The notes: generated from the letters alone by a model not told the origin. 64,000 nucleotides of DNA from Chondrosia reniformis (GCA_947172415.1 OX359193.1:8395501-8459500), one strand, 5' to 3'. Positions 21,101-33,897 are shown, counted from the first letter of the stretch. Numbers and translations: made by a program.

Positions 21101-24100
21101 AGGGTTAATTCATGTGTTGTGAATACTATCAACCACAGGCACAATATACATACCTCACTACACCTTCAACAGGCTGTTCTTCACTTTCCAAAGACTCTTC
21201 TGAGGTAGACAAATGTTCAGGAATGACCAATCTGTGGAGTCCTTCTTGTTGTCTTCTAAACCTCTCCAACAGTTCAGTTACAAGAGCTACACACAAATGC
21301 ATCACACATCATGTACATACATATGTACGTACATATGTAGCTACTACTTTATACATACACTTGTACATGTACACTTGTATATGTACCTGTGTTAGTAGTG
21401 GTTGTTACATGTGCTGTGGGTCCTTCAGACTGCTGCTGTGTCAGTTCTTCAGAAATGGCTGGTGGGGGAGGGCTGGCCAGTTGAGGACTGCTGCCAAGAT
21501 GGTCCAGTTCCCTCCCCCCAGGGGTTGCCTGGAGATCTATAGATTGTAGTGCACTTACAAGCTGCTGAACACCAGAATCGTCTCCTCTGATGGTAGAATC
21601 TGATTCTGTTGAAGAGGTGGTCTGGTCAAGATCTGACTGCTCCTCTGCAGGAGAAGTGGGAGTGTCTCTCTGCTCCTCTGCAGGAGAGGTGGGTGTGTCC
21701 TCCTGTTCCACAGGCACCTCAATAGGACTGGGGAGGAGTGTCTGGTCCCCCGAGGAGGAGGCACTTGAAGTGTCACATGACTGCTGTGACCCTGGGGATT
21801 GGCTAGTCAGACTGCCTTTCTCCAGTGTGCTGCCAGCTTCATTGGGTACTCCACTGCTCTCTGTACAGGATGTGGGGGCAGATGGACTAGGGTCCAATGC
21901 ATCATCTATAGTAGCAGTGGAAAGCCTTTCTCGCTCTTCCGACTGGTCCCAAGGCTGATCATCGTCAAATTCCATTTCTAAAAGTCTTAAATCTTTGCTA
22001 TTTTGATCATCAGCAGAGTGACCTGTACCATCTGCTTCTCTACATTCTTTATCTTCACTTTCTGTGGCTCTTGTCTGAAACTGCAGCGGAGTGATAGGGT
22101 CAGGGTTCACCGGATGACCTTTGGACTCTACAGATGACTCAGTACTGCTGACTGTAGAAGACGATGGAGTTGCATTGGAGCCCTCAGGAGTTGCATTGGA
22201 GCCCTCAGGAGTGCCCAAGGAGCTCACAATATACTCTGGACCTAAATACACAAGGAGAAGTGACACTCTCTCAACAAGTCTACAATAGCTGAAGACTACA
22301 TCTACACAATACTGTGGCCTGTGTTTTTAATGCCACTCTTACGAACCTTGATACTTTAAGATTGGCTTTTCAAAAGCTCTTTCCATTTCTCTCTGTTTCT
22401 CCATTTTCATGTCAATTCTCCTCTGGGCTGGCTGGAAGAGGTTTGGCTGCAACACAAGAACTGATTACAATAGACACCAAATTGTTGCCCTGCAAAACTA
22501 ACTGGCATTTGTGAGATCTGCTGTTGTCTCGCAAACCTGTACTGCCGCTCCATCTCTTCTAAATCTTTGTTCAACTTTTGGTGCTCCTGAAGCACAATAT
22601 ACACATTCTTAATAACTCACAATCACACATGTGACATACATACTGTACATAAATAATAAATATATATAAATACATATTCACACTCATTTGCACATACGTA
22701 CATACATATTCACACTCATTTGCACATACGTACATACATATTCACACTCATTTGCATACGTACATACATATTCACACTCATTTGCACATACGTACATATG
22801 AGGTACATTTGTACCTTTTCCAGTCTGACTTGTGCTAAGGCATGTTTGTGTCTCAGCCAGGCCTTCTCTTCCTGTTCCTGTTTCCTCCTCTCCACATCCT
22901 GCAAGGAGAGGAGCTCACTGTCAATGCTCTACTGCACATGTGAACACATCTTACTCACCTCCTTTTCAGTCACTAGCTTTTCTTCTGTTTCCTTGGCAAC
23001 CTCAGAACCGCTCGGCTATATACGTATGTAAGTCAAGGTATATCTCGATGTATGAACACCTATGTAAATAAGAAAGCCCCATTTTGAGACTGAACTCACT
23101 CCAAAGCGTTCGTGATCAGTTCGGCTGACCAGCACGTGAGTGGGCATGTTGTAGTGGGTGGAGGAGAAGCCTTCAACTCCCTTCACAATCACTCTGTGAC
23201 CTACACATGTGACATGCATGTGACACATGAGCCAGCACTACCACCTCCCATCTGTCGGAAGAGCCTGTTAATAGCTCAAACTCTACCACTCACCCTTAGT
23301 TGGATCAGAGAACTGCAATATGAAGAAATTATATATTTTTACATATTTAATGTACATACACACTTGTATATACGTATATTTAACTGCTTTGAGAAGCACT
23401 CACTGAAATGAGATCCTTTGGTGGAGGAGGTAAACATGCTATGTCTTTTGCTCTCTTCTTTTCAGCCTCCAATGCTTTGTGTCTGTTGAAGGGATACACA
23501 AACTTCACACTAACACACACAACCACACAATGTCACCATCCATCATCCACCATCACAGACCTTGATTTGATGTGCTCTGTGTCTCTTGCTTGCCTGTTCC
23601 TTGTAGCCTCGTTAACCTGTCACATGTAGGAAGTGGGTAAGTCTACCTTACAGGTAATAAGAGATTCAACTAAATAGTTTATGGTGCAGTGAGACTAGTG
23701 TTTGTCCATAGAGGTCATATGTATGTGTATTTATATGTTCTCACTTCCTTCATAGCCTTGTCAAACCTATCTTCAACTCTTATACTATAAAAAGACACCA
23801 TATGTAGTCGTGTTGATAGAATGACATGTTCTTTAACACTTACTCCATGTCCATCTTCTGAATCAGCCTCCTCTCATTAATCACTTGTGTCCTGGAAATG
23901 GTGGTGTCTGCACTTCTATGTCCTTCTCCAATGTCATCTATATAGTGCTTCATCTTGCTCTGAAGGAGAACCATCTTGTTCTTCTTTTCATTTTCAAATT
24001 GTTTCTACAAAAAATGCAGCTAAAGTGTTACCACTTACAAGTGTATATGAGCATTATAAAGGTCAAAGTGCACTGTTGTAACTTCACATATTTAAGAACA

Positions 24101-24486
24101 CATGGGTATGCTATGTATGTGCTGGCAGACAGAAGTGAATTACTCCAAGAACTCCAGTCAGTGCTAACTTGCTCCTCAAACTAAAGGAGACAGTCTACCT
24201 TCCTCTTACTGCCAAGACACTCACCTTCATGTTAATCTCCTGCAGCTGCTGCTCAGTGAGGCAGAGCTTCTTGTACTCTGTCCTTATGACCTTTGCGTGC
24301 TGCTTTGCCTGAGCCCTAACTTGAATGAGACGTTCTATTCTTCGTCTCTCCTTTTCCTTGCGAATTATTTCAGCCTTAAAGATGTTCGTGAAATAGAGTT
24401 ACATGTCTTGCAATTAGAGCCATCTTAATCAAAGACTGTGCGCTCACCTCCTCATTTGGGCTTGGTTTTACTATTCTCCTTTGCAT
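18199..24486 (-). CDS. CEP295: CEP295 homologue (centriole protein with ALMS motif)
   Basis: Large many-exon gene. Seen: the N-terminus MQRRIVKPSPNEE joined to an exon ERRRIERLIQVRAQAKQHAK, matching human CEP295 (SPNEEAFILKEDYERRRKLRLLQVREQ); several coiled-coil exons (22.4-24.4 kb) with a block around PTHVLVSRTDHERFG; a Ser/Thr-rich exon at about 21385-22240; a long exon at about 19105-20630 ending in an ALMS-type motif (LQEAFLARKREFIEKSKERL); then short basic exons (KLQKQTQERAASYEKNRAKA; final exon 18306-18199, ending KKPPFK). Known role: CEP295 converts centrioles to centrosomes and sets centriole length. The ALMS motif is shared by ALMS1, CEP295 and C10orf90. Inner exon limits are approximate. 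Head-to-head with DNAJC3, convergent with the membrane protein gene. Confidence 0.85.
22688..22798. repeat. 32-bp tandem repeat in a CEP295 intron
   Basis: Three to four copies of cacatacgtacatacatatt + cacactcatttg between two coiled-coil exons; one copy is shortened by four bases. No coding role. Confidence 0.85.
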
Positions 24487-24717
24487 TGTGTCTTCTTTGA
24501 GCAAATTATACACTCTAAAACGAGATTCTAAAAGTAAAAAAGTAGTTGTTTATTTTTGAAAAATTCAAACTCCCGCCATTTTTTATCTTTTGACCAATGG
24601 ACGAGCTACACAGCAGCAGGTTTTATACAGGAAGTATAGACTATACATCAATATAAAAGGGATATAGTACAACTTTTGACGGACGAAATCACCAAAAAAG
24701 AACTTTCTTAGTTTAGC
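24487..24717. promoter_or_regulatory. Head-to-head promoter region CEP295/DNAJC3
   Basis: 231 bp between divergent start codons (24486 - and 24718 +). Contains ccgccatttttt and ttttgaccaatggacg (a CCAAT box, reading ccaat at about 24593). Function is inferred from position. Confidence 0.4.
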
Positions 24718-27559
24718 ATGGAAGTCATTGATCGAATTCGAATATATCTTGTCGTATTCCTCTGTCTGGACATCAACGGTAAGTCTGTACGGATCTAAGG
24801 TGAACAGCATTATCACGATATCCACTTTACAAGCCGTATTGCTGTTTTACGATGTTTAAATGTCAAATAAATATATAATATTTGTTGAAGTGTGTATGTA
24901 GCAAGTCTGTTTGCTTATGCATGTCTTTTTCGCTAATCCATTAATTCGTACTTACCAATTATTGCTTAATTAGTGTCCTGTCTAATGAGCCCAGAAGAAG
25001 TTAACAATCATTTAGAGCAAGGGAAAAGGTTACTGGCGAGCGGACAACTTGTAGATGCTCTGAACCATTACGGAAAGGCGATAGGTAAGCATCTCCGTCG
25101 CGTCCATTTGTGTATTATCTATCATTTTTAAGAGAGAAAAAAAGGAAAATATTAGCAGAGGATGGTTTCGATCCATCGACCTTTGGGTTATGGGCCCAAC
25201 ACGCTCCCGCTGCGCCACTCTGCTGTTCGAAGATTTTCAAAAAGTGGTTTATATACTCAGCATCAACGCCCCATCCTCTAAATGCGCCGCTTGTATTAAT
25301 ATCATTAAACCCTATATCTCTGCAATGTGTTGCTTAATTGGAAATATATTTGCTTATCATTACCTTACCTCTACATAGAGGGAGATCCTTCGAACTACTT
25401 GTCATACTTTAAGAGGGCGGCAGTATACCTTGCTATGGGCAAAGCCAAATCAGCATTACCAGACCTGGACAAGGCACTACAAATTAGAGAAAATTTTCAT
25501 TCTGTAAGTTTATCTCCTCTAGAGCTGTTCACTTTATTTAGACCTTCTCCAATGTAGGCGAGGGTGCAGCGTGCAAATGCCAACCTGAAGCTAGGGAACC
25601 TGGAGGAAGCTGAGGAAGATTACAAGCGTTTAGTTAGTCCTTGGTAGCTCTGGGAGGTACTGTTATTACTTGTACTTGCTCTCTTCAGAGGGACAGTCCG
25701 AATGACAGCGAGCAGGCAGCTGAACAGCTGGACGTCATTCAGAAGGTCCTTCAGTCAGTGGAAGAAGGGAGACAGTTGATGGATCTCAAGGATTATGGAG
25801 CAGCCATTGGACCTCTGACTTATGCAATAGAAGTGAGTGTATATGTGGAAGACCTGCATTTCTTGTGCAGATGTGCCAAATGTACATTTACCTTCCATCC
25901 AAATAACCCAAGTCTTAAGTGGACAGAAGACCTGTTGTCATGGACACCAGCAATGATCTATCAATTGTACACCTAATTCCCTATTCCATATTCACCTTAT
26001 CTTGATGTACGTATATATGTGGCTCTGCTGTAGAACTGTCCCTGGGACTCTAGTCTGCGGCTCATGAGAGCAGAGTGCTACGAGAGGACTGGAGACTTGC
26101 AGAGTGCTGTGCTGGACGTCAGACCCACCACCAAACTGATAAATGATAACACAGCCGGCTACCTGAAGCTGAGCTTGTTAAACTATCACTTGGGAAATGC
26201 AGAGGATTCACTGAAGTAAGTAGTCAGGCCTGATAGTGGTGTCTGTTGCTAGGCAACATGTGTTGATGTATGTGTGTATGCAGGGATATCCGTGAATGCC
26301 TCAAGTTGGACCAGGACCACAAAGAGTGCCACACTCACTACAAGGTTAGTGTGGTATACTCTGTTGTGAGGGGGCGGGGTACTTGGGAGAATGTTAACCA
26401 CAAGTGTTGTGTTATGTATATTGTAGCTGGTAAAGAAATTACACAAGTTGCTCAATTCTGGAGAAAATCTTATGAGGGAAGACAGGTAGGTTGGAAATGT
26501 GTTCCCTTTAGAGGTTGGTCCATGTTAAGTGATTCCTTTGGTGCAGTTATGAGGACGCTTGTGAGAAATACATTTCGGCCTTGCAAGTTGAATCCAGTGT
26601 TAGATCATTTGTCAGACATATCAAGTCCAAACTGTGTCACTGTTCATCAAAGGTAGTGTTCCATACCGCACTTCTGTTGTAGCCACATCTCTATCGTTTG
26701 TGTTCTTCAATAGCCATCCATTTTGTGGAGATTGTTACTGTATTTCTTGTCTTCTCTTTCTGTTTCAGTCATCAAATGTAGAGGACACATTTAAATGGTG
26801 TGGGGAGGTCTTAGAAGGAGACGAGAATGATGTGGATGCCTTGTGTGACAGGGCAGAGATGTACATACAACAAGATCTTTTTGAGGAGGCCATTAGAGAT
26901 TATCAAAAGGCAAACGAAAAGAAGAACGACTATGCCTCCTCTTGTAATGTAAGCTGCCATCTTGGAACACCTTCATTGCCTGACTTGTGTCTCCTGTTCT
27001 GTATGCTGCAGGTCGAGGAGAAGTTACAAAGAGCACAAAAGTTATTAAAACAATCTCAAAAGAGAGATTATTACAAAATCCTTGGAGTTCCTAGGTAGGC
27101 TGTTAGACGCCCAGCTGCATGTTCTAAGTTGTTTGTTCAGTGCAGTCTGTGTTTGGTGCAGGACAGCAACAAAGAAACAGATAGTGAAGGCATATCGTAA
27201 GCTGGCTCGCCAGTGGCACCCGGACAAGTTCAGTGAAGCAGAAAAGGAGATGGCAGAAAAGAAGTTTATAGACATAGCAGCAGCCAAGGAAGTTCTAACA
27301 GACCCAGGTTAGTGACAGACGGTTTGAGTACACATTCTCAAAGAAGTGGTTACACAATCAGTCCCTATAATTGGCCAATTAGATCCTGTGCTTGACTTTT
27401 GTATTACATAATGTCTATTATACAGAAAAGCGTCAAATGTTTGACAATGGGGAGGATCCTTTAGATCACGAGGAACAGCATCATGGAAGAAATCCTTTTG
27501 GACATGGATTTAATCCATTTGGCCAAGGACAAGGTTTCTCTTTTAAATTTCATTTTTAA
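24718..27559 (+). CDS. DNAJC3: DNAJC3 / p58IPK homologue (ER co-chaperone)
   Basis: Thirteen exons in phase: 24718-24778, 24974-25084, 25379-25503, 25558-25632, 25689-25832, 26034-26215, 26284-26344, 26427-26485, 26547-26652, 26769-26948, 27012-27094, 27162-27307, 27426-27559; 488 residues (human 504). Seen: signal peptide; TPR repeats (LEQGKRLLASGQLVDALNHY; RAAVYLAMGKAKSALPDLDK; DIRECLKLDQDHKECHTHYK, almost identical to human); then a J domain (RDYYKILGV...AYRKLARQWHPDKFSEAE) with intact HPD; and the tail GFSFKFHF as in human. Known role: ER-lumen HSP40 that delivers unfolded proteins to BiP and is described as an inhibitor of the eIF2-alpha kinases PKR and PERK. Intron 2 contains a tRNA gene on the other strand. 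Confidence 0.95.
25153..25224 (-). tRNA. tRNA-iMet: Initiator tRNA-Met (CAT)
   Basis: 72 nt on the minus strand, nearly identical to vertebrate initiator tRNA-Met: 7-bp acceptor stem AGCAGAG/CTCTGCT with A1-U72, three consecutive G-C pairs at the base of the anticodon stem (GGGCCCATAACCC in the loop region), anticodon CAT, and a T-loop reading ATCGAAA instead of TTC, the eukaryotic initiator hallmark. No intron. A run of T on the minus strand about 10-20 nt downstream (25133-25143 region) can act as a Pol III terminator. It lies wholly inside DNAJC3 intron 2, antisense to it. Confidence 0.95.
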
Positions 27560-27698
27560 TTGTCAGGAATATTTTGGCAACTTCATTGTAATTGTCAATA
27601 TTAATATTATAATTTTTGTGTTGCAAGGGATAATTGGTGACATCGATCCATGATAGAGTAGCTGTTACGGGTGGGGTTTATGTAATCCATGCAACAAA

Positions 27699-28361
27699 AT
27701 GGCCGTCAATGGAGAGCTACACTCGAGTTTAGATACTCAAATTTATGACGCGGATGCTTTCGATTCGATGGCCGTAATCAATTCAGAACTTTGGAATCAG
27801 AGTCAGGAAGATGAGAAAGAACTAATGACGGTCGATAAGGTGTTCCTACAAGAAGGGACGCTCGAAGACCTTGGCCCCGTTTTCCTCAAAGCAGCCCAAA
27901 CGGGTAACCTAGACATTGTCAAAGGTATATTTGGAAGGTTCAAAGGAGTTATCTCTTTTGAGGATGAAGATGGGTACACAGCTCTTCATCGCGCTTCGTA
28001 CAATGGACACGTATCAACAGCAGAGTTTCTGCTGCAGTGCGGTGCCAATGTTATGAATAAAACAAAGTTGGGATGGACGCCATTGCATTCTGCTTGTCGG
28101 TGGAATAAAGTCGAAGTTGCCTCACTGTTGTTACAAAATGGCGCAGATATTAATGCTGGTACAGATGGAGACCACACTCCTCTCCATCTGGCAGCCACCA
28201 ACGAGCATGCTAAGAACACACTGGAGCTGCTTCTGAGGCATAGGGATATTGACCCGGAGTTGAAGAATTGCAATGGTGATACTGGCTACGATCTAGCTGT
28301 GCGGCATGGACCCTTATCATATCTCTTTGAATTGGTCGACGAATCTCTGACTGTCAATTAG
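27699..28361 (+). CDS. ANKRD49: ANKRD49 homologue (ankyrin repeat protein)
   Basis: Single exon, 220 residues. Seen: acidic N-terminus followed by four ankyrin repeats (KAAQTGNLDIV; DGYTALHRASYNGHVSTAEFL; GWTPLHSACRWNKVEVASLLL; TPLHLAATNEHAKNTLELLL) and a tail GDTGYDLAVRHG...YLFELVDES. Order and wording match human ANKRD49 (YTPLHRAAYSGHLDIV, WTPLHSACKWNNTRVASFLL, YLFEIVEG) along the whole C-terminal half. Known role: poorly defined; studied in spermatogenesis and autophagy in mammals. It starts 139 bp after the DNAJC3 stop on the same strand and is convergent with the kelch gene (178 bp between stops). Confidence 0.92.
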   Translation: MAVNGELHSSLDTQIYDADAFDSMAVINSELWNQSQEDEKELMTVDKVFLQEGTLEDLGPVFLKAAQTGNLDIVKGIFGRFKGVISFEDEDGYTALHRASYNGHVSTAEFLLQCGANVMNKTKLGWTPLHSACRWNKVEVASLLLQNGADINAGTDGDHTPLHLAATNEHAKNTLELLLRHRDIDPELKNCNGDTGYDLAVRHGPLSYLFELVDESLTVN

Positions 28362-28539
28362 GATCCGATCAAATATCTAAAATTTCCCGTTTCAGCTATG
28401 TATTGATTCCATTCACTTCCCACTTATCTGTTGACACGAGCAATTTGAAATCTTTCACATAACAACACCATCAAGTTGAACTTTCTTAGATTACACAAAT
28501 ATATTTCATGTATAACATGGAAATTTGAGTCTACTTCTG

Positions 28540-30516
28540 TCAGATCAGACTGTCTATTGGTATCGCTGGATAAATTGACTTGATCCTTTTGTGTTCAGTG
28601 ACTTTGCTTCTCAGAAACTGAGGTAGCCTATTCAACAGGTGGGCAGGCATCTCTGATGTCATATTGAGCAGGATGGTCTGCAGTCTAGGGACTGGATTGC
28701 CTAGAAGAGTTGAGGGAGAATCAGATAATGACTTTATTAACATTACCTTGCAGGATCTCACCAAAGCTTAGGATCTTCAAATCGGCTGTCTCCACTCTGT
28801 CCCTTTTTCCTTCAGTCACATGAACATTACCTCCAAACACTAAAATCTTTGTGAAAACTTCAGAACTGTCACTGAACTTAGCACAAGCTGTATGCCAAGT
28901 TCTTGCCTTTAAGTTCAAATTTATCTATATTTTTGTCAATACATATACATACATATAAGGTGAAATGTTTATTATATTCATGACTATTTTAAGCTAATTA
29001 ACCTTAGTCCACTTGATATCGTCACCCTTTATCTCCAGGACCCAAGATTGGGGACATATCCATGAGTCATGGTATTTTCCCCAAAGTAATAATACCTTCT
29101 GATGGACTGTTTTCCCGCCAATCCTCCTCCCAACTACCTCAGGATCATGCAAACAGGAGCAGGAATGGAAGGATTTGATAGACGGCCAGCTGTGGTCAGG
29201 GCCATCTCTGGGAGGAGGTTCACGAGGCTCAAACCAAACCTATAGGCCATGCAGTGGCAGAGATTTATGAAGGGGATCATATTGTACATTATTGTATACA
29301 CTAATAGAAGAAATGCAATATTTACAAACATACTTGAATAACTATTAATGCAATTAACTTTACCACAAGATTGATAAGTATGTGAAGGACAGGAAGTTAG
29401 TTCATGACACAAAATAATCTATATACTAGTAGGAGGTGTCTTGACATGTGCTGTTCTGATAAGGAATGTCATTTACACTCTCCCTTACCTTTGTCTGAAG
29501 ATTGAAGAGAAACAACTTGTTACTTCTTCCATTTTTTATTCTTCCTCCATAAAGTATAGCTCGATGAGGGTCTACCTGTGTGAGGTTCATTGCACTGACA
29601 GGGGATGGTCGATTTATCACTTTTGGTGAAATCCAACATTCTGTAAGAGACATACATGTACATACAAAGTAACTGGTCACATGTGGTAGTCTAACACATC
29701 CACAAGATTGCTCAAGGATCTCACAAGATTGCTCAAGGATCTCACAAGATTGCTCAAGGATCTCACAAGATTGCTCAAGAAGATTACTCAAGGATCTCAC
29801 AAGATTGCTCAAGGATCTCACAAGATTGCTCAAGAAGATTACTCAAGGATCTCACAAGATTGCTCAAGGATCTCACAAAATTGCTCAAGGATCTCTAGTC
29901 TACTATGTTTGAGGGCATGTTCACCTGCACTGATATCATATTCGTGGTACTCGTTATTCCATCCCCATGGATTAGGGTCAGGTGCATATTCGTCATAGTC
30001 TGCTCCATTCTCTTTCTGCTTCTCCTTACTAACTCGCAATCCTACCCCACCAAAGGTGCAAATCCTATTACAGTAAGCCAGTGCAGTAGTGAGGTACACC
30101 GGAGTCGGTTTAACGTCTGTTTTGGGTACTATGCTACTCCACTCGAACGTGGAGAGGCTCAGCCGATATAGTTCGGAACTAAATCTGTAGTTATTCCATC
30201 CTCCGTACAGATAGATATGGTCGCCTTCGATACACAAGGAGGACCCCAATCCTAGTCTGGGGACGTCTCCTGTAGTTGGGTAGTGCCACCAGAGTTTCGC
30301 GTCGATATCAAAGACATCAATAACGTTATTATCGTCTTCTTCCAGAGGAAGGTCAATTGGTATAATTATATCCTCGTCCTCTGCATCTGAATCCTCGTCG
30401 TCAACCTTCCTGGAGGACTGTCCGCCCCAAACGAACATGAGGCTATTGTGAACGACAGCGCAGCCACCGTTTCTTGTATACATAGTAAAACTGTCTAGAG
30501 CTTTCTCCTCCATCAC
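28540..30516 (-). CDS. Kelch-repeat protein, KLHDC2-like
   Basis: About five exons: 30516 to ~29924; 29640-29489; ~29238-29006; ~28922-28750; ~28701-28540. Seen: kelch blades with the usual GG and W/Y spacing (NGGCAVVHNSLMFVWGGQSS; IYLYGGWNNYRFSSELYRLS; RICTFGGVGLRV; ILYGGRIKNGRSNKLFLFN; RTWHTACAKF...ILVFGGN) and a C-terminal LPQFLRSKV segment. The opening, the WHTAC blade and the tail after the last blade resemble KLHDC1/KLHDC2. Known role of KLHDC2: substrate receptor of CUL2-RING ligase for C-terminal diglycine degrons. Odd: a long acidic insertion (DDEDSDAEDEDI) follows the first blade. Exact orthology (KLHDC1, 2 or 3) is uncertain. Intron 1 holds a minisatellite. Confidence 0.75.
29700..29898. 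repeat. 21-bp minisatellite in the kelch gene's first intron
   Basis: About nine copies of gattgctcaaggatctcaca + a, some carrying agaagattactc variants, lie between kelch exons 1 and 2. The frame reading CEILEQS on the minus strand continues from exon 1, but exon 1 already has a good donor (GCAG|GTGAAC at 29924) that joins exon 2 in phase, so the array is intronic. Confidence 0.8.
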
Positions 30517-30712
30517 TATGCTGAGTAAAGCTCTTTACGGATTTGTAGGGGAAGGGGGAAGTACCCGTTTATCTATTTATATAGCTTGCTTAGGAAATTC
30601 CCCGGTACGGACCTACGTAACCGATATAATTGATGGAACCGCTGTACAAGGGAGACGGTTGAAACATGTACAGAATGAAATTCTATTGAGCACATTATGT
30701 ACTAGCAAGTTG

Positions 30713-33700
30713 TTACTTGATATTTGGTTCAAAATGTTGTAGTTCCTTTGAGCTAGCATGATCATCATCTGACTTCTCTTTGTCCTTCACCTTCCTGTTT
30801 GGAGTGGAGTTTCTTGATGTGTCTCTTCTCCTGTGCTTACGGTGGTGGGTGTGAGAGTGGGCGTGTCTATGTCTCTTTCTGCTACTGCTGCGAGAATTGC
30901 TTCTTCTTGACCTCTTCCTTTGAGACCTGGAGGAATCTCTACTGTAGCTACTCTCATCACTGCCACTTGACCCAGAGTTGTCATGGGTGCTTGACCGAAG
31001 ATGATCATGTTGAGATGGAGAGGAGTATCTCCTTCTTCTGTGTCGATATTGGAGATGATTAGGAGTCCCATCCCTAGTGGGTGAACCTCTTTGTGAAGAA
31101 CTACCTCTACGAGACCTGACACAATATGTGAGAGAAAGAACAATAATAAGGAATACAGAAGGCTGGCATTAAGTAGGCCGGCAGTAAGATAACTCTTACC
31201 TATGGTAATCACGCTGAGGCTGTTGGAAGGGAAAATCCCTATCAGCTCGCCAAAAGGCATTACCAGGATTTTGAAAAACATGTAGAAAATTACAATTATT
31301 CCCTTTCGGACAACAGCTCCTCTGAAACTGACCTACAGCAAACAATATGAGGTATTCACATAGCCAATCGAGCAACTTTTACATAAAATATGTTAATGAC
31401 GTTGCAAGGGTTACCACTCCATGTTTAATAGTACATGTGTGCTCCAGGGGATTTCCCTCACCGCATATTGCTGATCTCCACCTCCGTATAGGCACAAACT
31501 GACATGACAGTTGTCTCAATGCATACCACCTTCCATTGAACACCTTATAGGCCTCAACTGCATCCTGCTCACTAGAAATATACACGTCACAGCAGATAAT
31601 ATCTACACTTAACATTTCACAAAAGTCAAGTTCTCCAAGCTATGAACAGCATTCTAAAGAAAGTATACTACATCCTAAGGAATATAGTTGTGGTTGTCTT
31701 ATCCAATTTTCAAGACACACTCACTTGGAGAATTGGACATAGACGTTCCCCCTCAAATGAGCTTCATGGTTGCAACACACCTGAAGTATTCAAACGGCAG
31801 TTTCAAATAAATACCACTTCATGATATAATTCTTCTCTAACCTTAAACTGAATCACATTCCCAAGTTTCTGGAACTCTGGAAGTACATCTTCAAAGAATT
31901 GCACAAAACGTTCATACATTTCACCTTCATCAAACTACAGGTACATACAATCTATTGGTTAACCGCCATGTTTCTTGTGACAGTACTTGAGTACTTGAAC
32001 TTGATGCATTTGGACCCAACAATTGCAAGAGTGTGCAGTTAAAAATAACTTTTGCCAGATATCACTTAAATATATAGATTGTGACTGAGTAATGTCATTT
32101 GATTCCTGAAGCACTCTTATTACTACTACTGTTGTCTGACATATATAAGCTGTTATAAACTTTTAACAAGTACAACACTCGTATCTCCTGCAGTAGTTTA
32201 AACACATCTCCTCTTTCAGACACCTACTTCTAAAGATGCATCGTTATCTCTGTCCTCTAGTCGGCTGATGTCTGACAGAGCAATGTCCTGGAACATCCCG
32301 GGGACTAGGATGGTACAACTGCTCTCCGGCTTTGGATGGAACTTTGAACACCTTGATGATTACCATGCCTACAAGTCACATGCTTGTCACATGATCAAGT
32401 CTATATCTACTTACCTATCTCCAAACCTACAGGCACCCGTCTTCATGTAAAATGAACACTCCCTTGCACTCTACAGAGACCAAATATTAACACAGCCCTG
32501 CATTGTGAACCTTGGCATTCCATTCAGGAGAAGGAGACTTACAGCATCTCTTCCAGTGGTCCCTTCAGAGGTCACGCTCAGGTCATCTGGTGCCAGGGGA
32601 TTGCGCCAGGACTACATAACCAAACACACAATGAGTACATGAGCAGCTTAAGAGGTCCAGTATCCTCACAGTGTCCTCGTCAGTCTGGTCCCTCTGGTCT
32701 GCAGTGAGAGCCTCTTTCAGTCGCTCCTGACACACGAGATTAGCAGTTAAGACAAACAATACCATACAACTGATACAAGTAATAGCATCACATATTAATA
32801 GTAACACTCAGTACAATATGTATGCAAGTCAATGACATTCAAACATATATAAAGTTAAAACACAATCTATTGAGGGAGGATACTAAATATGGGTGGGTGT
32901 GTGCAAGGTAGGTAGGGGGTGTGGCAATGCTATCCTGGAGGGAGGCCAACCCAGGTCACCTCTTTTGCCTGCCTGTCCTTGGCTTTCCTCTCCTTCTCCT
33001 CTTCTTCCTTCTTCTTTAGGGCTTCCCACTCTTGCTTGATTAGCAGCTAAGATGGAAGAGTCGTACGTACACTCAAGTATGCACTCCTCAGCCCCTCTCT
33101 CATGCACCGACCTCTCTCTCCTCTCTTGCCCTGGCTGCCTTCTCCTCTGCCTTCTTCTTCCTTTTGAACTCTGCCTGTGCCAGTGCCTCCCTCCTCAGCC
33201 ACAGCTCATGGTGGTACTGTCTGTGGAGGTGCAGCAAACACTACTCGGTAGCTGCACACAGAGTGACGTTACAGTGGCACACAACCTCTCAATTTCTTCA
33301 TGACGTTGTCTTTCTTCTTCAAGTCTCTCTTCCTCTCTCAGCCTCTCTCTTTAAAAGAGAAGACATTTGACAGTCTATTAACATGCAAACATATTGCTTA
33401 CAAATATCCTGGAATACTCTCCAATCTCCTTTTCTCTATTCGAGAAGACACAATCACTCAATGGCACCATATGATGACACTCACTTGCCACATATGGACA
33501 TATGTTAAAAGTATCGTATAACATACCTTCTAGTTCATGTGATTCTCTCTCTTTGGCTAGAGACGACCTCTTGTAGTGTCTTCTCTGCTTCTTGCAAAAT
33601 CTTCTTCTCTCAACATGACTACAAGAACACAGTTTACACTCAACAGTCTGTCATGTGTATCATATAAGTACAAGATGGCTCTACTGCTGGTATGCAATAC

Positions 33701-33773
33701 CAGATAACCTGAATGCTTTCCACTGTTCTGGCTCGAAATTCTTCTTCAAAGACGTCTTCTTTTCACTTGCCAT
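30713..33773 (-). CDS. ZRSR2: ZRSR2/U2AF35-related protein (minor-spliceosome 3' splice-site factor)
   Basis: Multi-exon gene, start at 33773 (MASEKKTSLKKNFEPEQWKAF). Seen in order: Lys/Glu-rich coiled region in exons at 32.6-33.6 kb; first CCCH finger CSFYMKTGACRFGDRCSKFH (C-x8-C-x5-C-x3-H); the block TILVPGMFQDIALSD; an atypical RRM with FFEDVLPEFQKLGNVIQFK and FNGRWYALRQLSCQFVPIRRW; a second CCCH finger (from AICG to CNFLHVFQNP); and an Arg/Ser-rich tail ending at 30713. The order and sequence match human ZRSR2. Known role: contacts the 3' splice site of U12- and some U2-type introns. Inner exon limits are approximate. Head-to-head with AP1S. Confidence 0.9.
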
Positions 33774-33897
33774 TGTTCAAGTGAGCATACATATCATGTG
33801 GACAGACGATTACAAGCGCCATTTTCCCTCCTTTTGCGTGTGTTTGCGTTATTTTCTCGAAGGTCTGTAGGGTGTACTGTCACCAACTCTCCACGAA
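33774..33897. promoter_or_regulatory. Head-to-head promoter region ZRSR2/AP1S
   Basis: 124 bp between divergent start codons. Contains gcgccattttccctcc, a YY1-like CCAT core on the AP1S sense strand. No TATA box. Inferred from arrangement. Confidence 0.4.

Noticed and set aside
29426..29833. Frame with repeated CEILEQS on the minus strand
   Set aside because: Intronic 21-bp array; the kelch exons splice around it in phase.
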